Assembly (NCBI GenBank): GCA_963169105.1
Contig: OY720636.1
Span: 118,810,188 to 118,874,187, forward strand
Source: Ceriagrion tenellum
Lineage: Eukaryota; Arthropoda; Insecta; Odonata; Coenagrionidae
DNA: 64,000 nt
Direction: 5' to 3'
The translations under genes were made by a program, and so were the position numbers. The number at the start of each line of letters is the position of its first letter. The first letter of the stretch is position 1. The notes beneath the pieces were generated by a model. The model saw only the letters and a program-made list of their open reading frames with translations, had not been told where the DNA came from and ran no database searches. Below, piece after piece: positions 12,196-21,780 of the stretch.

Positions 12196-13947
12196 ATGGC
12201 TCATACAACAGATGAAGAATAAAGAAATCGTATTCTTCATCTTCTCCAAGACGTGTCATCGGAAGAAGAATTAGATAATTCATCTGCTAATGAGGACGAC
12301 CTTGTGTATACCTCAGAACATGACACTGGATCAGAACAAAGTGACTCATCAGATGCCAATGAAAGTTTTTCTTTTCATTCTCCGCAGTCATCAGTCACCA
12401 GTCATCACTGCTCCGATATTTTACTGGGTAAGGATGGCACGTCGCTGTGGAATAAAAAACCTCCCCCACGAAATGTAAGAACCCGTTCAGTGAATCTTGT
12501 AACAGGCTGTGAGGGATCGCTGGGTTCCGCTAGAAGTGCAAAGTCTCCTATTGAGTGCTTTTTGCTGTTGGTGAACGATATTATTTTACGAACAGTAGTA
12601 GTGTCTACAAATCAATTCATTTCACGAATCTCTCAGTCATTTGAGAGAGAACGCGACGCTAAGCTCACCGACGAGTGTGAAATTAAATCATTCATTGGAT
12701 TGCTTATATTAGCTGGATCACTCCGCTCAGGGCACAAAAATGTCCAAGATCTCTGGGATCAAAATGGCATGGGAATTGATATATTTTATTCAACAATGAG
12801 CTTAAAAAGATTTTTATTTTTGCTTCGGTGTATCCGATTTGATAATATAAATGACAGGCAGCAAAGGCGGGATTTGGACAAATTTGCTCCTTTTCGTGAG
12901 ATTTTTGAGTTGTTCGTTCAAAATTGTGAGGAAAATTATCAGACAGGAATCTTCAACACGATAGACGAACAGTTGGTTCCTTTTCGAGGAAAATGCCCAT
13001 TTCGTCAGTTTATACCCAGTAAGCCCGCTAGATATGGAATTAAAATTTTTGCAATGACTGATGCTAGGACTATGTACACTAAAACTATGGAAGTTTACCT
13101 AGGGATTCAGCCAGAGGGTCCATTTAAAGTGTCAAATAAGCCATATGCTGTTGTGATGCGTCTAGTTAGGACAATAGAAGGTACAGGAAGGAGTGTGACT
13201 GCAGATAATTGGTATTACAGCATTCCGTTGGTTCAAGAACTGCTGTAAAAAAAAACCACCTTCCTTGGGACTTTAAGAAAAAACAAAAAGGAAATACCTT
13301 TGCAGTTGCTGAATGTGAAAGATAGAAAGGAAAAGAGTAGCTCTTTTGCATTTAGTAGGGACATGACTCTCGTTTCCTATGTCCCAAAGAAAAATAAAAA
13401 TGTAATTTTAGTCTCGTCGATGCATCACGATGGAAAAATTGATAACAGGTCAGGGAAAATGCAGAAGCCAGAAATGATTACCATGTATAATTTCTCCAAG
13501 GCAGGCGTCGATACTGTTGATGAAATGTGCGGAACGTACTCAACATCTAGAAGGTGCAGGCGGTGGCCATTAGTTCTTTTTTTCAGAATTTTAGATGTTG
13601 CTGGAATAAATGCCCAAATGATATATCTTTCCAATTGCCCAGGAACTCAAATTGTTCGTAGACATTTTTTAAGGGATATTGGTCTAAATTTAGTAAGAAT
13701 GCAAATTTCAAAAAGAGCAGCGCTGACCAATTTGCCGAAGCACTTGAAAAGAAAAATATCTGAGACTATGCACCCGATAACAGAGCGTAGGAATGTTACT
13801 GAATCGGCAAAAAGAGGGAGATGCACAATATGTCCAAGAAAAGATGACATAAAAACAAAAAATTTTTGCATTAACTGTAAGCAGTGTATGTGCGTGAAGC
13901 ACATGAATAATTTATGTCATAAATGTTTGAATATGACTAATATGTAA
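12196..13947 (+). pseudogene. piggyBac transposase, two in-frame stops
   Basis: One frame of 583 codons, close to the usual 590 or so for piggyBac transposases, starting at ATG 12196. It is interrupted by TAA at 12220 (codon 9) and TAA at 13246; no frameshift is seen. Order: acidic Ser/Glu-rich N-terminus; the transposase core with all three catalytic aspartates still visible (in NTIDEQLVPFRG, VTADNWYYSIP and AGVDTVDEMCGTYS); then a C-terminal cysteine-rich zinc-binding module (CTICPRKDD, CINCKQCMCVKHMNN, CHKC). The role would be hairpin-mediated cut-and-paste at TTAA. The preserved catalytic residues and lack of indels indicate recent decay. A poly(A) signal AATAAA follows at 14082. Stop-codon readthrough is possible in principle, but two stops make a pseudogene more likely. 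Confidence 0.93.
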
Positions 13948-14081
13948 GGAGTGATAAATATGTTCAATAGAGTTTTAGATGTATAGAGTTTTCAGCATTA
14001 TTCTTAGAAAATTTCATTCTTAACTTCTAAGAAAATTTGTCAAATATGTATGGTTATATGTATCACCAGCCAAAATATGGA

Positions 14082-14087
14082 AATAAA
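14082..14087 (+). promoter_or_regulatory. Poly(A) signal of piggyBac transcript
   Basis: AATAAA 135 nt after the transposase stop, followed by a T-rich stretch. It is a plausible 3' end signal for the transposase mRNA. Confidence 0.5.
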
Positions 14088-14546
14088 ATATTTTTTGCTT
14101 AGATAAGTGTCGAGTAATTTCATAAATTTTCTAGAGGTAATAAAAAAAATGGTGAAATTCAAACTTTAATATCATATATTTGTTTATAACAAATTTGTAC
14201 AAAATTAAAACAAGATCTTAATTAATATTTCTACAAGTGTTTCTAATTGTGAAAAAAGAATTAAAATATTTTATAATAATATTACACCCAAAAATATAGA
14301 ATCCCACTAAGTTTTACGCAAAAGTGTAGATATTCAAGAAAACCAAGTTTATTAGGAATAAACTATTAGATACTCTTAAACAAATATTAAATATGCTGAG
14401 AAATGATGTATAAATTGAGTATTTTGATGAAAAGTTTCAGAAAATGTTCAAATTCATTAGTAATTACATGCAACTTTTGGGGGTCTACCGACACCCCACG
14501 CGCCTACTTACGCGACAAAAAGCGAGCGCGCCTACTTAAGGGTTAA

Positions 14547-15122
14547 AAGAAGATTTACTAACAGGCTAAATTAATTTGGCTTTTGGCAAAATGGTTTGGT
14601 ATTAGATCCACAATCATACCTGACTCTAAAAAGTAATACAAATGGCCCTGTGCATACATGCAACAGCACACGTATTCTGAATTACTAAATTTTAATCTTA
14701 CTTGAATACAAACGTTCATTGATAATAAGCCAGATTATTCTGAAAATAATTTTTCGCAATACTTACTTTAATATACTACGCTGTTATAGTGTTATGACCG
14801 AATTTTGGGAGCAAATTATTTTTCAACGCCTTAAATTACATTCCATTTCTTCATGCTTTACCCATCAAGTTTTTAGCATTGCATATATTGCAGTGAGAAT
14901 TGAACCGGAATAAATAAAACTCTTATAATAATAATCTTCTGTAACTTCTTAGTATTCCATAGTTTAAGAAACTTCAAAGGCAAAATTGTGCAATAACACA
15001 GGATATAAAGTAACACGACCAGGGGTTTTGACGAATGATCAAAATCTTCAGGCGATTAGCTGGTTAAACGTCTCTGTATATAGTACTTAACAACCAGTAG
15101 GATAGGGGAGGGGAAGAAAAGA
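14547..15122. other. No gene recognised
   Basis: AT-rich flanking DNA after the piggyBac target duplication. The short frame 14719-14913 has no recognisable domain. Confidence 0.6.
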
Positions 15123-15232
15123 GAGTGGATTGTTAAGGAGCATGGTGATTGGAGTGGACTGAGTGGATTGTTGAGGAGCATGGTGACTGGAGTGGCCTGA
15201 GTGGATCGTTGAGGAGCATGGTGGTTGAAGGA
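15123..15232 (+). repeat. 38-bp tandem repeat, about 2.9 copies
   Basis: Units begin at 15123, 15161 and 15199 with GAGTGGATTGTT or GAGTGGATCGTT, each followed by an AGGAGCATGGTG core. The period is exactly 38 bp with a few substitutions. It is a small minisatellite. Confidence 0.9.
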
Positions 15233-16896
15233 GATAAATGGAGGGGGGATTCAAGGGCCATGGATTAGGTAATTAAGTGCAGGAGAAAGGGGGAGGGGAA
15301 TGCAATGAGGGATTTGGTGAAGGAAAATAGAAAAGAGAAGCAACTGAATTTAAAAACGTGGAGGAGTCAGGGAACAAATATTCATTGAAAAGAGTGACCT
15401 CGGGCACACATTCTTTTTTTTAATCTCTAATATTTGGCCCTGATGTCTCTCTTATGAATAAATATTTTTTTCCTGCCTCTTCTGACAGATAGTGATAGTT
15501 AGCGTAATAAATTTGTAAACTTTACACCCAGATGAAGAGCTCTGTTTTTTTGAAGAAGAGGGATTTCAAAGATAAAGATCCAAAGTATTTTCTTTTCTTG
15601 TATATTTTCTTGTATATTGTATGTTGTACATTGTATGTGTATATTGTATATTGTTGTATATTTTATTATCATTGTATTGACAAATGATGTGGCATAAAGT
15701 TACTCGGACGGGTTGAAAAGGTTTAAATTCACTATAAAAAAGTCATTTGATCTTTCCGGTCAAGTCAAATGATTTTTTCACGGCGAATTTCAGCCCTTGG
15801 TGAGGAAAAGTCTTCCCTATTAATTTACAAGAAGAAGAATATACAAGAAGAAGTCATGTACCACGATGCCGTTTTGTGAAGACGTATATGACTACTAAGA
15901 ACAATTCACTCAGACGTGTATTCTTTCGATATTAATGGAGGATTTAGTGAGCCCTTCATGCCACGTATAAGGATGACAAAAATTTTCAAAGGATCTTAGA
16001 AAATATGAGAAGAGGAACACTATGAACTCCTGTGAGGAACGTGCCACGAGTCATGTACACCTTTCTACAAACTCCTCTTTTCTTTCAAACCGCAAAAAGA
16101 GCAGATTACCAAACGGGATAATAAGCTCTTTCGTTAAATCCGACAGTTGAGTCCAATAGAACATGGAGAGATACAAAAATTCATATTAGTAATTTTGGGA
16201 CCATTCCATGATCTATAAAGAATTACAAAGGACAAGATAAAACGTGAAAGAGCAGTATGATGCATGAGAGGGTGAGTAAAAAGAAAAAATGCTGACATGT
16301 GATGCGGGGCCCGGGGAAACAAATCCCTTGTAAAAGCTGTTGGCAGAAGAATACAAACAAATCGCTTCTCCGCGGATTCATTTACTACAGAGAAAGGGTT
16401 ACTGAGAATGATTGAGTAACAAATGAGAGATAGTCGACGAAAAGTCTTTACCTCAGAAGGGTTTATGTGCCAAACAGAATTTTGGGTTCATTGCATGTTA
16501 GCCGTCCATTCACCGATGGAACTCTCTTCGGGATCCCGAAACTACAATCGCAAGTGGTGAAATCTCCCGCGGGCATGACACTCAAGCTGTCATCAAGTAT
16601 CGGTGTACAAAGAGAACCACAGACTGTGGAACCAAATGTCACCTGATATTTTAAGGAGGCTTGTTAACCGAGCGAGGGCAGTCTCTGTTGAGTATTCTCT
16701 GGCGGGAGACTCGAAGAGCCGCGATCCGACGCCACTTATTCCCTCAGGACGCCGACCGACGCCAGAAACCAGCATGCTCTTACCAGACGGTAATTTCCCT
16801 CTTCCTAATTCTCCTTTCTTAGAATATTTGAGCTAGAGGCCTTTGTATTTGGGTCTTGGCCATACTTAAATATTTACTTATCTTTCTTATTACTCT
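15233..16896. other. No gene; TGTATATTG-rich tract and small hairpin
   Basis: At 15598-15665 there is an irregular TTGTATATT repeat. At about 15737-15779 a small hairpin pairs AGTCATTTGA with TCAAATGATT. Overlapping short frames at 16593-16836 on both strands have no recognised domain. Confidence 0.55.
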
Positions 16897-17849
16897 TTAC
16901 TTATTTTTCCATAAAGTAGGAAAAACTGAGTTGCACAAACAGAAGTTGAATATTTCAAGCAGTACTGATGTAAGCTCTTCAGGCAATTTACGAATGAAGA
17001 AATTTGGAATTTCATTGACCCCAAAAGAGTGAGAATGGGAACGGGCCATATATTTAGATAACATTTCGGGAGCAATGTATTGGAAACAGAAACCTTTACC
17101 ATTAAAAGGGCACAAAATTATCACCATCAGGAGTGGAAGTGTAGATAAGGCGTTGATTCGGACTATGGGATGCCGAAATAAAATAATCATTTAGTTGGTC
17201 GGCAGAAATACGTACCAAAATGGAATTTACACGTGGACGAATGAGGCCAAGAATCCTTAATTCTCGCCAGGTCTCACACAGAGTTTGGTCACTTTTACTG
17301 GGGAAAAGTTTTGTGTAGTAAAGGCACGTGGCCTCTAAAATCCGTGCTTTAACAAAGTTTTGGAGTTTCTTAAATATTAGAAATACATTAGGCTTCCTAG
17401 TCCGAATAAATGCCCGGCGGAGTCTTTTTCTTTCGGATATAAATTTCTTAATATCAGAGCTGAATCATGTGGATTTGTGACGCTTTGGAGTACAAGACCT
17501 TAAAGGAGCAATCTTTTTAATACTATTTATAACATTAGAATTACAACACTGTAATTTTGTATCAATACAGTTTGAGTTAAAGACTTCATTCCAATCACAG
17601 AAGGAAACTTCCGCATAGAACTTGACCACATCCGAGTTTTTCATATTCCGAAACGAGAAAGTAGGTAATGACAAATGTGGAAATTTAAAGTGGTAGGTTA
17701 TGGTTATAAAACCGTGAGATGAAAGGAAAGGTACAGGGGTTTGGGAATAGGAAATTATTTTTTTCTCGGGATCATCAACAAAACATAGATCTAACAGCGT
17801 ATGGCAGTTGGTTGTATGATGAGTGGCATTGAATGGCACAATATGCAAA
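16897..17849 (-). pseudogene. LINE: end of endonuclease, linker, start of RT
   Basis: Read on the minus strand from 17849 down, this continues the endonuclease domain begun at 20431-20960 (motifs HTLLDLCFVDDPE and SSHGFITITYHF). It then runs into the linker (ISERKRLRRAFIRTRK) and the first RT motif (FGVNEIPNFFIRKLPEELTS, then a CNSVFPTLWK-like end), where it breaks off near 16897. At least two in-frame stops or frameshifts occur. The catalytic FADD region is absent, so the copy is 3'-truncated. This layout is that of CR1/jockey-type LINEs. At 17850-17852 it is cut by the CACTG transposon. Confidence 0.8.
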
Positions 17850-17852
17850 TTA

Positions 17853-18180
17853 CACTGTTCTGCAAAAAAAAAGTTCAAAAAATGCTCGGCTACAATTTAG
17901 GGTGTTTCTGGCTAATTTTGGGTCGCTGAATCCGAAAATGACCTCCGTTTTTTTCTATCACCCTCCATTTTTACGAGCAACCCCTAAATTGGGGAAACCA
18001 ACCCCGTATCTAAACTTATCGCTTTTCAAGGGACTTTTACTAATGTTATCTGCTTCTGATTAAAAAAACTGACGTTTTGAGGCTATCAGGGTCATGAAAG
18101 AGACAAACTTGACTGGGGTTGAAAATATTTAGGGGGTGAAAATCGAAAAAAACCTTAAAAAACCATTGAAATAACCATTT
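17853..18180 (+). repeat. Left TIR of CACTG transposon
   Basis: About 326 bp, matching the right end in reverse complement with only a handful of differences (for example 9 versus 8 A residues after CACTGTTCTGC, and aaccattg versus aacaattg near the inner end). The length is far above the 15-30 bp usual for CACTA-type ends. The inner end is at about 18179. Confidence 0.92.
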
Positions 18181-18754
18181 TTCTTCGCTTTTTATTGCAT
18201 ATGATATGGTAGCTAATAGAAAAGTTTTTAAGGGATGAATACACTGTTCACCCACACCCCCCTTTTGTAAAGGATTAATATTACATAAAATATAAGAGGG
18301 GAAGGGGGGTATAGGAGGTGGTATAAAGAGCTGCCACAAAAATCTGGGCACAAATCAGATTTGTCAAAATATTATTGTAACAGCGTTTGGGGGCTCATGA
18401 TTTGACTTCGTTGTCCTCCTTACTTTTAAAGTAAGAGCTGAGACCTTTCCATTTAATACATAGGGAAACGTTGGGAAATACATTGTATATACATTGTAAA
18501 TACATTGGGAAATACATTGTAAAAGTTACTCACCACATGTTTGACACGCTTGGACACGTTGTAACGTGTCTTCATGTGTCTTGGCAGTCGCACTTGCTGA
18601 TGTTCATCTATGAAATAAACCAGTGGTCTATTCAGTACGTCACTCTCTTTCGTGCGTGTCGGGTTATAATCTTCCAAGTTCTTTCTTTATTTTTCTAGTG
18701 GTGTGTTCGATTTAGCGTGTTATTTTGCGAGCGATAAAGTGTTTTCTCGCGATC
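18181..18754 (+). promoter_or_regulatory. Transposon leader with ATACATTG repeats
   Basis: Lies between the left TIR and the gene. It contains four short repeats of TACATTG(TA/GG)AAA type at about 18479-18525 and palindromic GACACGTTGTAACGTGTC (18551-18568). It presumably carries the promoter or transposase-binding sites, but no TATA box is clear. Confidence 0.35.
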
Positions 18755-20104
18755 ATGCCGCGATCTTGCAAAAATCATCCCAATTCATTTTGTTACATCT
18801 GTGGGGATTTAATGTTTAAAGACCAAAGGAAAGCGATGACTGCAATTGTGCGGAAATCTTATGAACTTTATTTCGGGTGTAAAATTGGTGACCAAGACAA
18901 ATCGTGGGCCCCTAAATTCTGTTGCAGTGGTTGTCATAGAAGTCTTTGTGAATGGTTAAACGGGGGAAATCATTCCCTTAATTTCGGAGTGCCAATGGTT
19001 TGGCGTGAACCCACTTGCCATTTAACGGATTGCTATTTTTGCCAAACCGACACTATGGGGTTTTCAAAAAAAAACAAAGCTCAAATGATTTATCCGAATG
19101 TACCGTCAGCAATTCGCCCGGTGAAGCATAGTGATGCTCTTCCTATCCCTAAAGCTTCAGCTACTTACACCCTCGATGATTCTGATGTCTTAATGAACGA
19201 AGCTACACCGGAAGTGGAAGCAGGTCCTAGCCGCCGAGATGAAGATTACAGCCCTGATGTGGAAGAACCCCAGACTAGTCAAAAAAGGGCACCTCATCCA
19301 ATAACACAAGAGGAGCTAAGTGATCTAATACGAGATTTAGATTTACCAAAGTGTAAAGCATAACTTCTTGGCTCGCGTTTACAGCAGTAGAATCTTTTGG
19401 CCGATGGTGTGAATGTTTCTTATTACAGAGGCAGACAGTCAACCCTCACTCCATTTTTTTCAACGGATGGTGAAAATGATGATCTGATTTACTGCACTGA
19501 TATTGAAGGACTGATGAGAGAATTAGCAATTACGTATGATCCAGACCAATGGAGGCTATTCATCGACTCGTCGAAGACAAGTTTAAATGTTGTTTTACTG
19601 AACAACGGCCACCATTTACCTTCGGTTCCTGTTGGATATGCCACTATTTTAAAGGAAACCTACGAAAATTTGGAAAGAGCTCTGGAAAAAATCAATTACG
19701 TAAGGCTCCAATGGTATATTTATGCAAATTTGAAAGTTGTAGCTATTATTGCAGGATTACAAGGAGGATATATAAAACATCCCTGTTTTATTTGCGAATG
19801 GGACAGCAGAGCATACGCGAAACATTACAAGCAAAAAGATTGGCCCTTGCGTCTAAGTCATGTGATCGGGGAAAAAAATATCTCTAACAAGGCTTTAGTG
19901 GATCCAAGTAAAATCCTTATTCCTCCCCTCCATCTAAAATTAGGCCTCTTTAAGCAATTTGTGAAAGCTATGAATAAAGAAGGGAAAGAATTTGAATACT
20001 TGAAAACGAAATTTCCGATGATCAGTGACGCGAAATTGAAAGGTGTATTCGTGGGACCTCAAATCAAAAAACTCTTTAACGACGAAACCTTTGTTAAAGT
20101 TTAA
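18755..20104 (+). pseudogene. Transposase-like protein of CACTG transposon
   Basis: From ATG 18755 (MPRSCKNHPNSFCYICGDLM) one frame of 449 codons runs to TAA at 20102, broken by TAA at 19361 and TAG at 19388. The N-terminal 110 residues are cysteine-rich (CYIC, FCCSGCHRSLC, CHLTDCYFC), probably zinc-binding; then comes an acidic linker, then an RNase H-like region. That region has a candidate first aspartate in RLFIDSSKTSL, a CxxC in HPCFICEWDSR and a histidine in PPLHLKLGLF. I recall homologues as common uncharacterised insect proteins that read GDLK where this copy reads ANLK, which would remove a second catalytic acid. They also extend about 150 residues further, including the final acidic motif. 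This copy therefore looks catalytically dead. Function is inferred, not shown. Confidence 0.8.
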
Positions 20105-20427
20105 TGGTTATTTCAATTGTTTTTTAAGGTTTTTTCGATTTTCACCCCCTAAATATTTTCAACCCCAGTCAAGTTTGTCTCTTTCATGACCCTGATAGCC
20201 TCAAAACGTCAGTTTTTTTAATCAGAAGCAGATAACATTAGTAAAAGTCCCTTGAAAAGCGATAAGTTTAGATACGGGGTTGGTTTCCCCAATTTAGGGG
20301 TTGCTCGTAAAAATGGAGGGTGATAGAAAAAAACGGAGGTCATTTTCGGATTCAGCGACCCAAAATTAGCCAGAAACACCCTAAATTGTAGCCGAGCATT
20401 TTTTGAACTTTTTTTTGCAGAACAGTG
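20103..20427 (-). repeat. Right TIR of CACTG transposon
   Basis: Inverted copy of 17853-18179. Its inner boundary coincides with the stop codon of the transposase-like frame (TAA at 20102-20104), so the gene ends exactly where the TIR begins. This is the mark of an internal deletion joining coding sequence to the TIR. Confidence 0.92.
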
Positions 20428-20430
20428 TTA

Positions 20431-20970
20431 TTACAGAGGGAGATATTGTATAGGTATGAGCTTTCATAACTTGTTCTAAGCATATGATCGAATATAACAA
20501 TATTTTTGTAAGTGGGGGAGAAACGTGCAAACTACTGTTCAAATTCAGAAATTAATCAAGTTTTTGGTGGGCGGTATATGACAGAACAACAATTTTGATC
20601 CATTTAAACCATATATTTCACAGATTATGAATTTTGGTCGAGAGGTGTACACTGGGGAAAAGAGCTAGTATAGTAAATCTTAGTTTATTATAAATATATG
20701 CTCCTACTCCACCGCCAATTTTTCCTTCTCTATCATTTCAAAGCAGAGAATACTTTGGCAGAGACATTTTTTCATCCGGAACTTTTCCTTTCAAACAGGT
20801 TTCCGTTACACAAATAACATCGAGCTCTTTTAATTGTGAAGTAATCACGGAATTCGTTTATGAGGCTCAAGAGCGATTGACAGTTTATATGACATATTTT
20901 TAAATCATTCAAGAGGCACACTTTGGATTTAAGTAAACCAGGCCCTAATTCCAATAGTACTAAGTTCAAG
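20431..20970 (-). pseudogene. LINE endonuclease, N-terminal half
   Basis: Read on the minus strand from 20970: LKICHINCQSLLSLINEFRD, the start of an apurinic-type endonuclease domain, then after a degenerate stretch the GGGVGAYIYNKLRF motif and a CEIYGL strand. It joins, after removal of the CACTG transposon, to the endonuclease remainder at 17849. Several stops are present. It is the upstream half of the same LINE copy as 16897-17849. Confidence 0.8.
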
Positions 20971-21347
20971 CCTTCTTCCCGAGAAATAAGGATCCTGTCA
21001 GTGACTTCCTTACAAAAACTTGTCTATTTTGACCCACGCATATTCAACTTTCTTTTTCTTTTTTGAGGTTACGGGCTCAGGCATAACACTTCCGATTGGT
21101 CGGGGGAAATGGTTCATTAATGTATATTGGAGGGTTCTAATTCACATTGCCAAGACCCAGGTCAACCAAAAGAAGGTTTCTTTTGACCCGCTTCGCCTCA
21201 ATTTCACTGGCGGCAACAGCGTGCCGAACGAAGCGGACCATTAGCATTGGGGACCTACTAGATCCACTTGGTGCACGGGAGTTTACTCTGTAAGAGTAGT
21301 GAATATCATGCACATCTAATTAAACCCAAGGGCGAGGCCCGTTTTTA

Positions 21348-21780
21348 TTACCAAGCCCACAGATGATTCCCCATCCACTGAAGGAATGCCGTGAATTTCG
21401 ACCACATTCCTTTGAATTTCTTGATAAAGACGGTTTTATGAACTTGAAGGTCAACAATTTGCTTTTTATGAGTAACATTTTTACAACACAGGTCATGTAT
21501 TTTATCAGTTAACTTAGCCATATGACTATTGGTAGCAGCTAGTGCCTGTGTATGCTCATCTAGGAGACTCTGCCAGGTGGTGATGGTCACTTTCATCTCA
21601 TCCTGCTCCCGGCGTATTGCTCTCATGTTCGCCAGAATTTCCTTTAGGATGTCATCAGGTGGACTATCAGCAGCAAATGGAATATCGGCAGATGGAGTCG
21701 TAGTAGCTGTCACGGTTATGTCATCTCGGTTACTCCATATGGCTGCTAAACACTGGGGGCATCTCTAGAATTTGCAAAGC
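21348..21780 (-). pseudogene. LINE ORF1-like coiled-coil protein fragment
   Basis: On the minus strand, after a CPQC pair (end of a probable zinc finger, around 21755), comes an acidic/proline segment and then a heptad-rich stretch (ILANMRAIRREQDEMKVTI, TNSHMAKLTDKIHDL) that predicts a coiled coil. ORF1 proteins of CR1/jockey-type LINEs combine a zinc finger with a coiled coil in this order. Location and strand fit the LINE downstream, although about 380 bp of unrecognised sequence separates it from the endonuclease, so part of the element is lost or replaced. A host origin cannot be excluded. Confidence 0.5.

Larger units (their letters stand above)
10200..14542 (+). mobile_element. Complete piggyBac element with TTAA duplications
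   Basis: A 4,343-bp element flanked by TTAA on both sides (10196-10199 and 14543-14546), the invariant piggyBac target. It has 17-bp perfect terminal inverted repeats: CCCTTAAGTAGGCGCGC at 10200-10216 and its reverse complement at 14526-14542. It encodes one plus-strand transposase (12196-13947) that is broken by two stop codons, so the copy is non-autonomous today, though its ends look intact and mobilisable in trans. The 2-kb leader before the transposase is unusually long and holds no recognised gene. Identification rests on ends, target site and transposase together. Confidence 0.95.
17853..20427 (+). mobile_element. CACTG-ended DNA transposon, TTA target duplication
   Basis: A 2,575-bp element with near-perfect terminal inverted repeats of about 326 bp that begin CACTGTTCTGCAAAA and end in its complement. 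It is flanked by TTA at 17850-17852 and 20428-20430. Removing it and one TTA restores an uninterrupted LINE endonuclease frame, which fixes the ends exactly. CACTG termini with a 3-bp duplication, plus a DDE-like protein carrying a CxxC, suggest the CACTA/CMC group; that placement is an inference. The single gene (18755-20104) is degraded and runs directly into the right TIR, so this copy is probably internally deleted. Confidence 0.9.
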
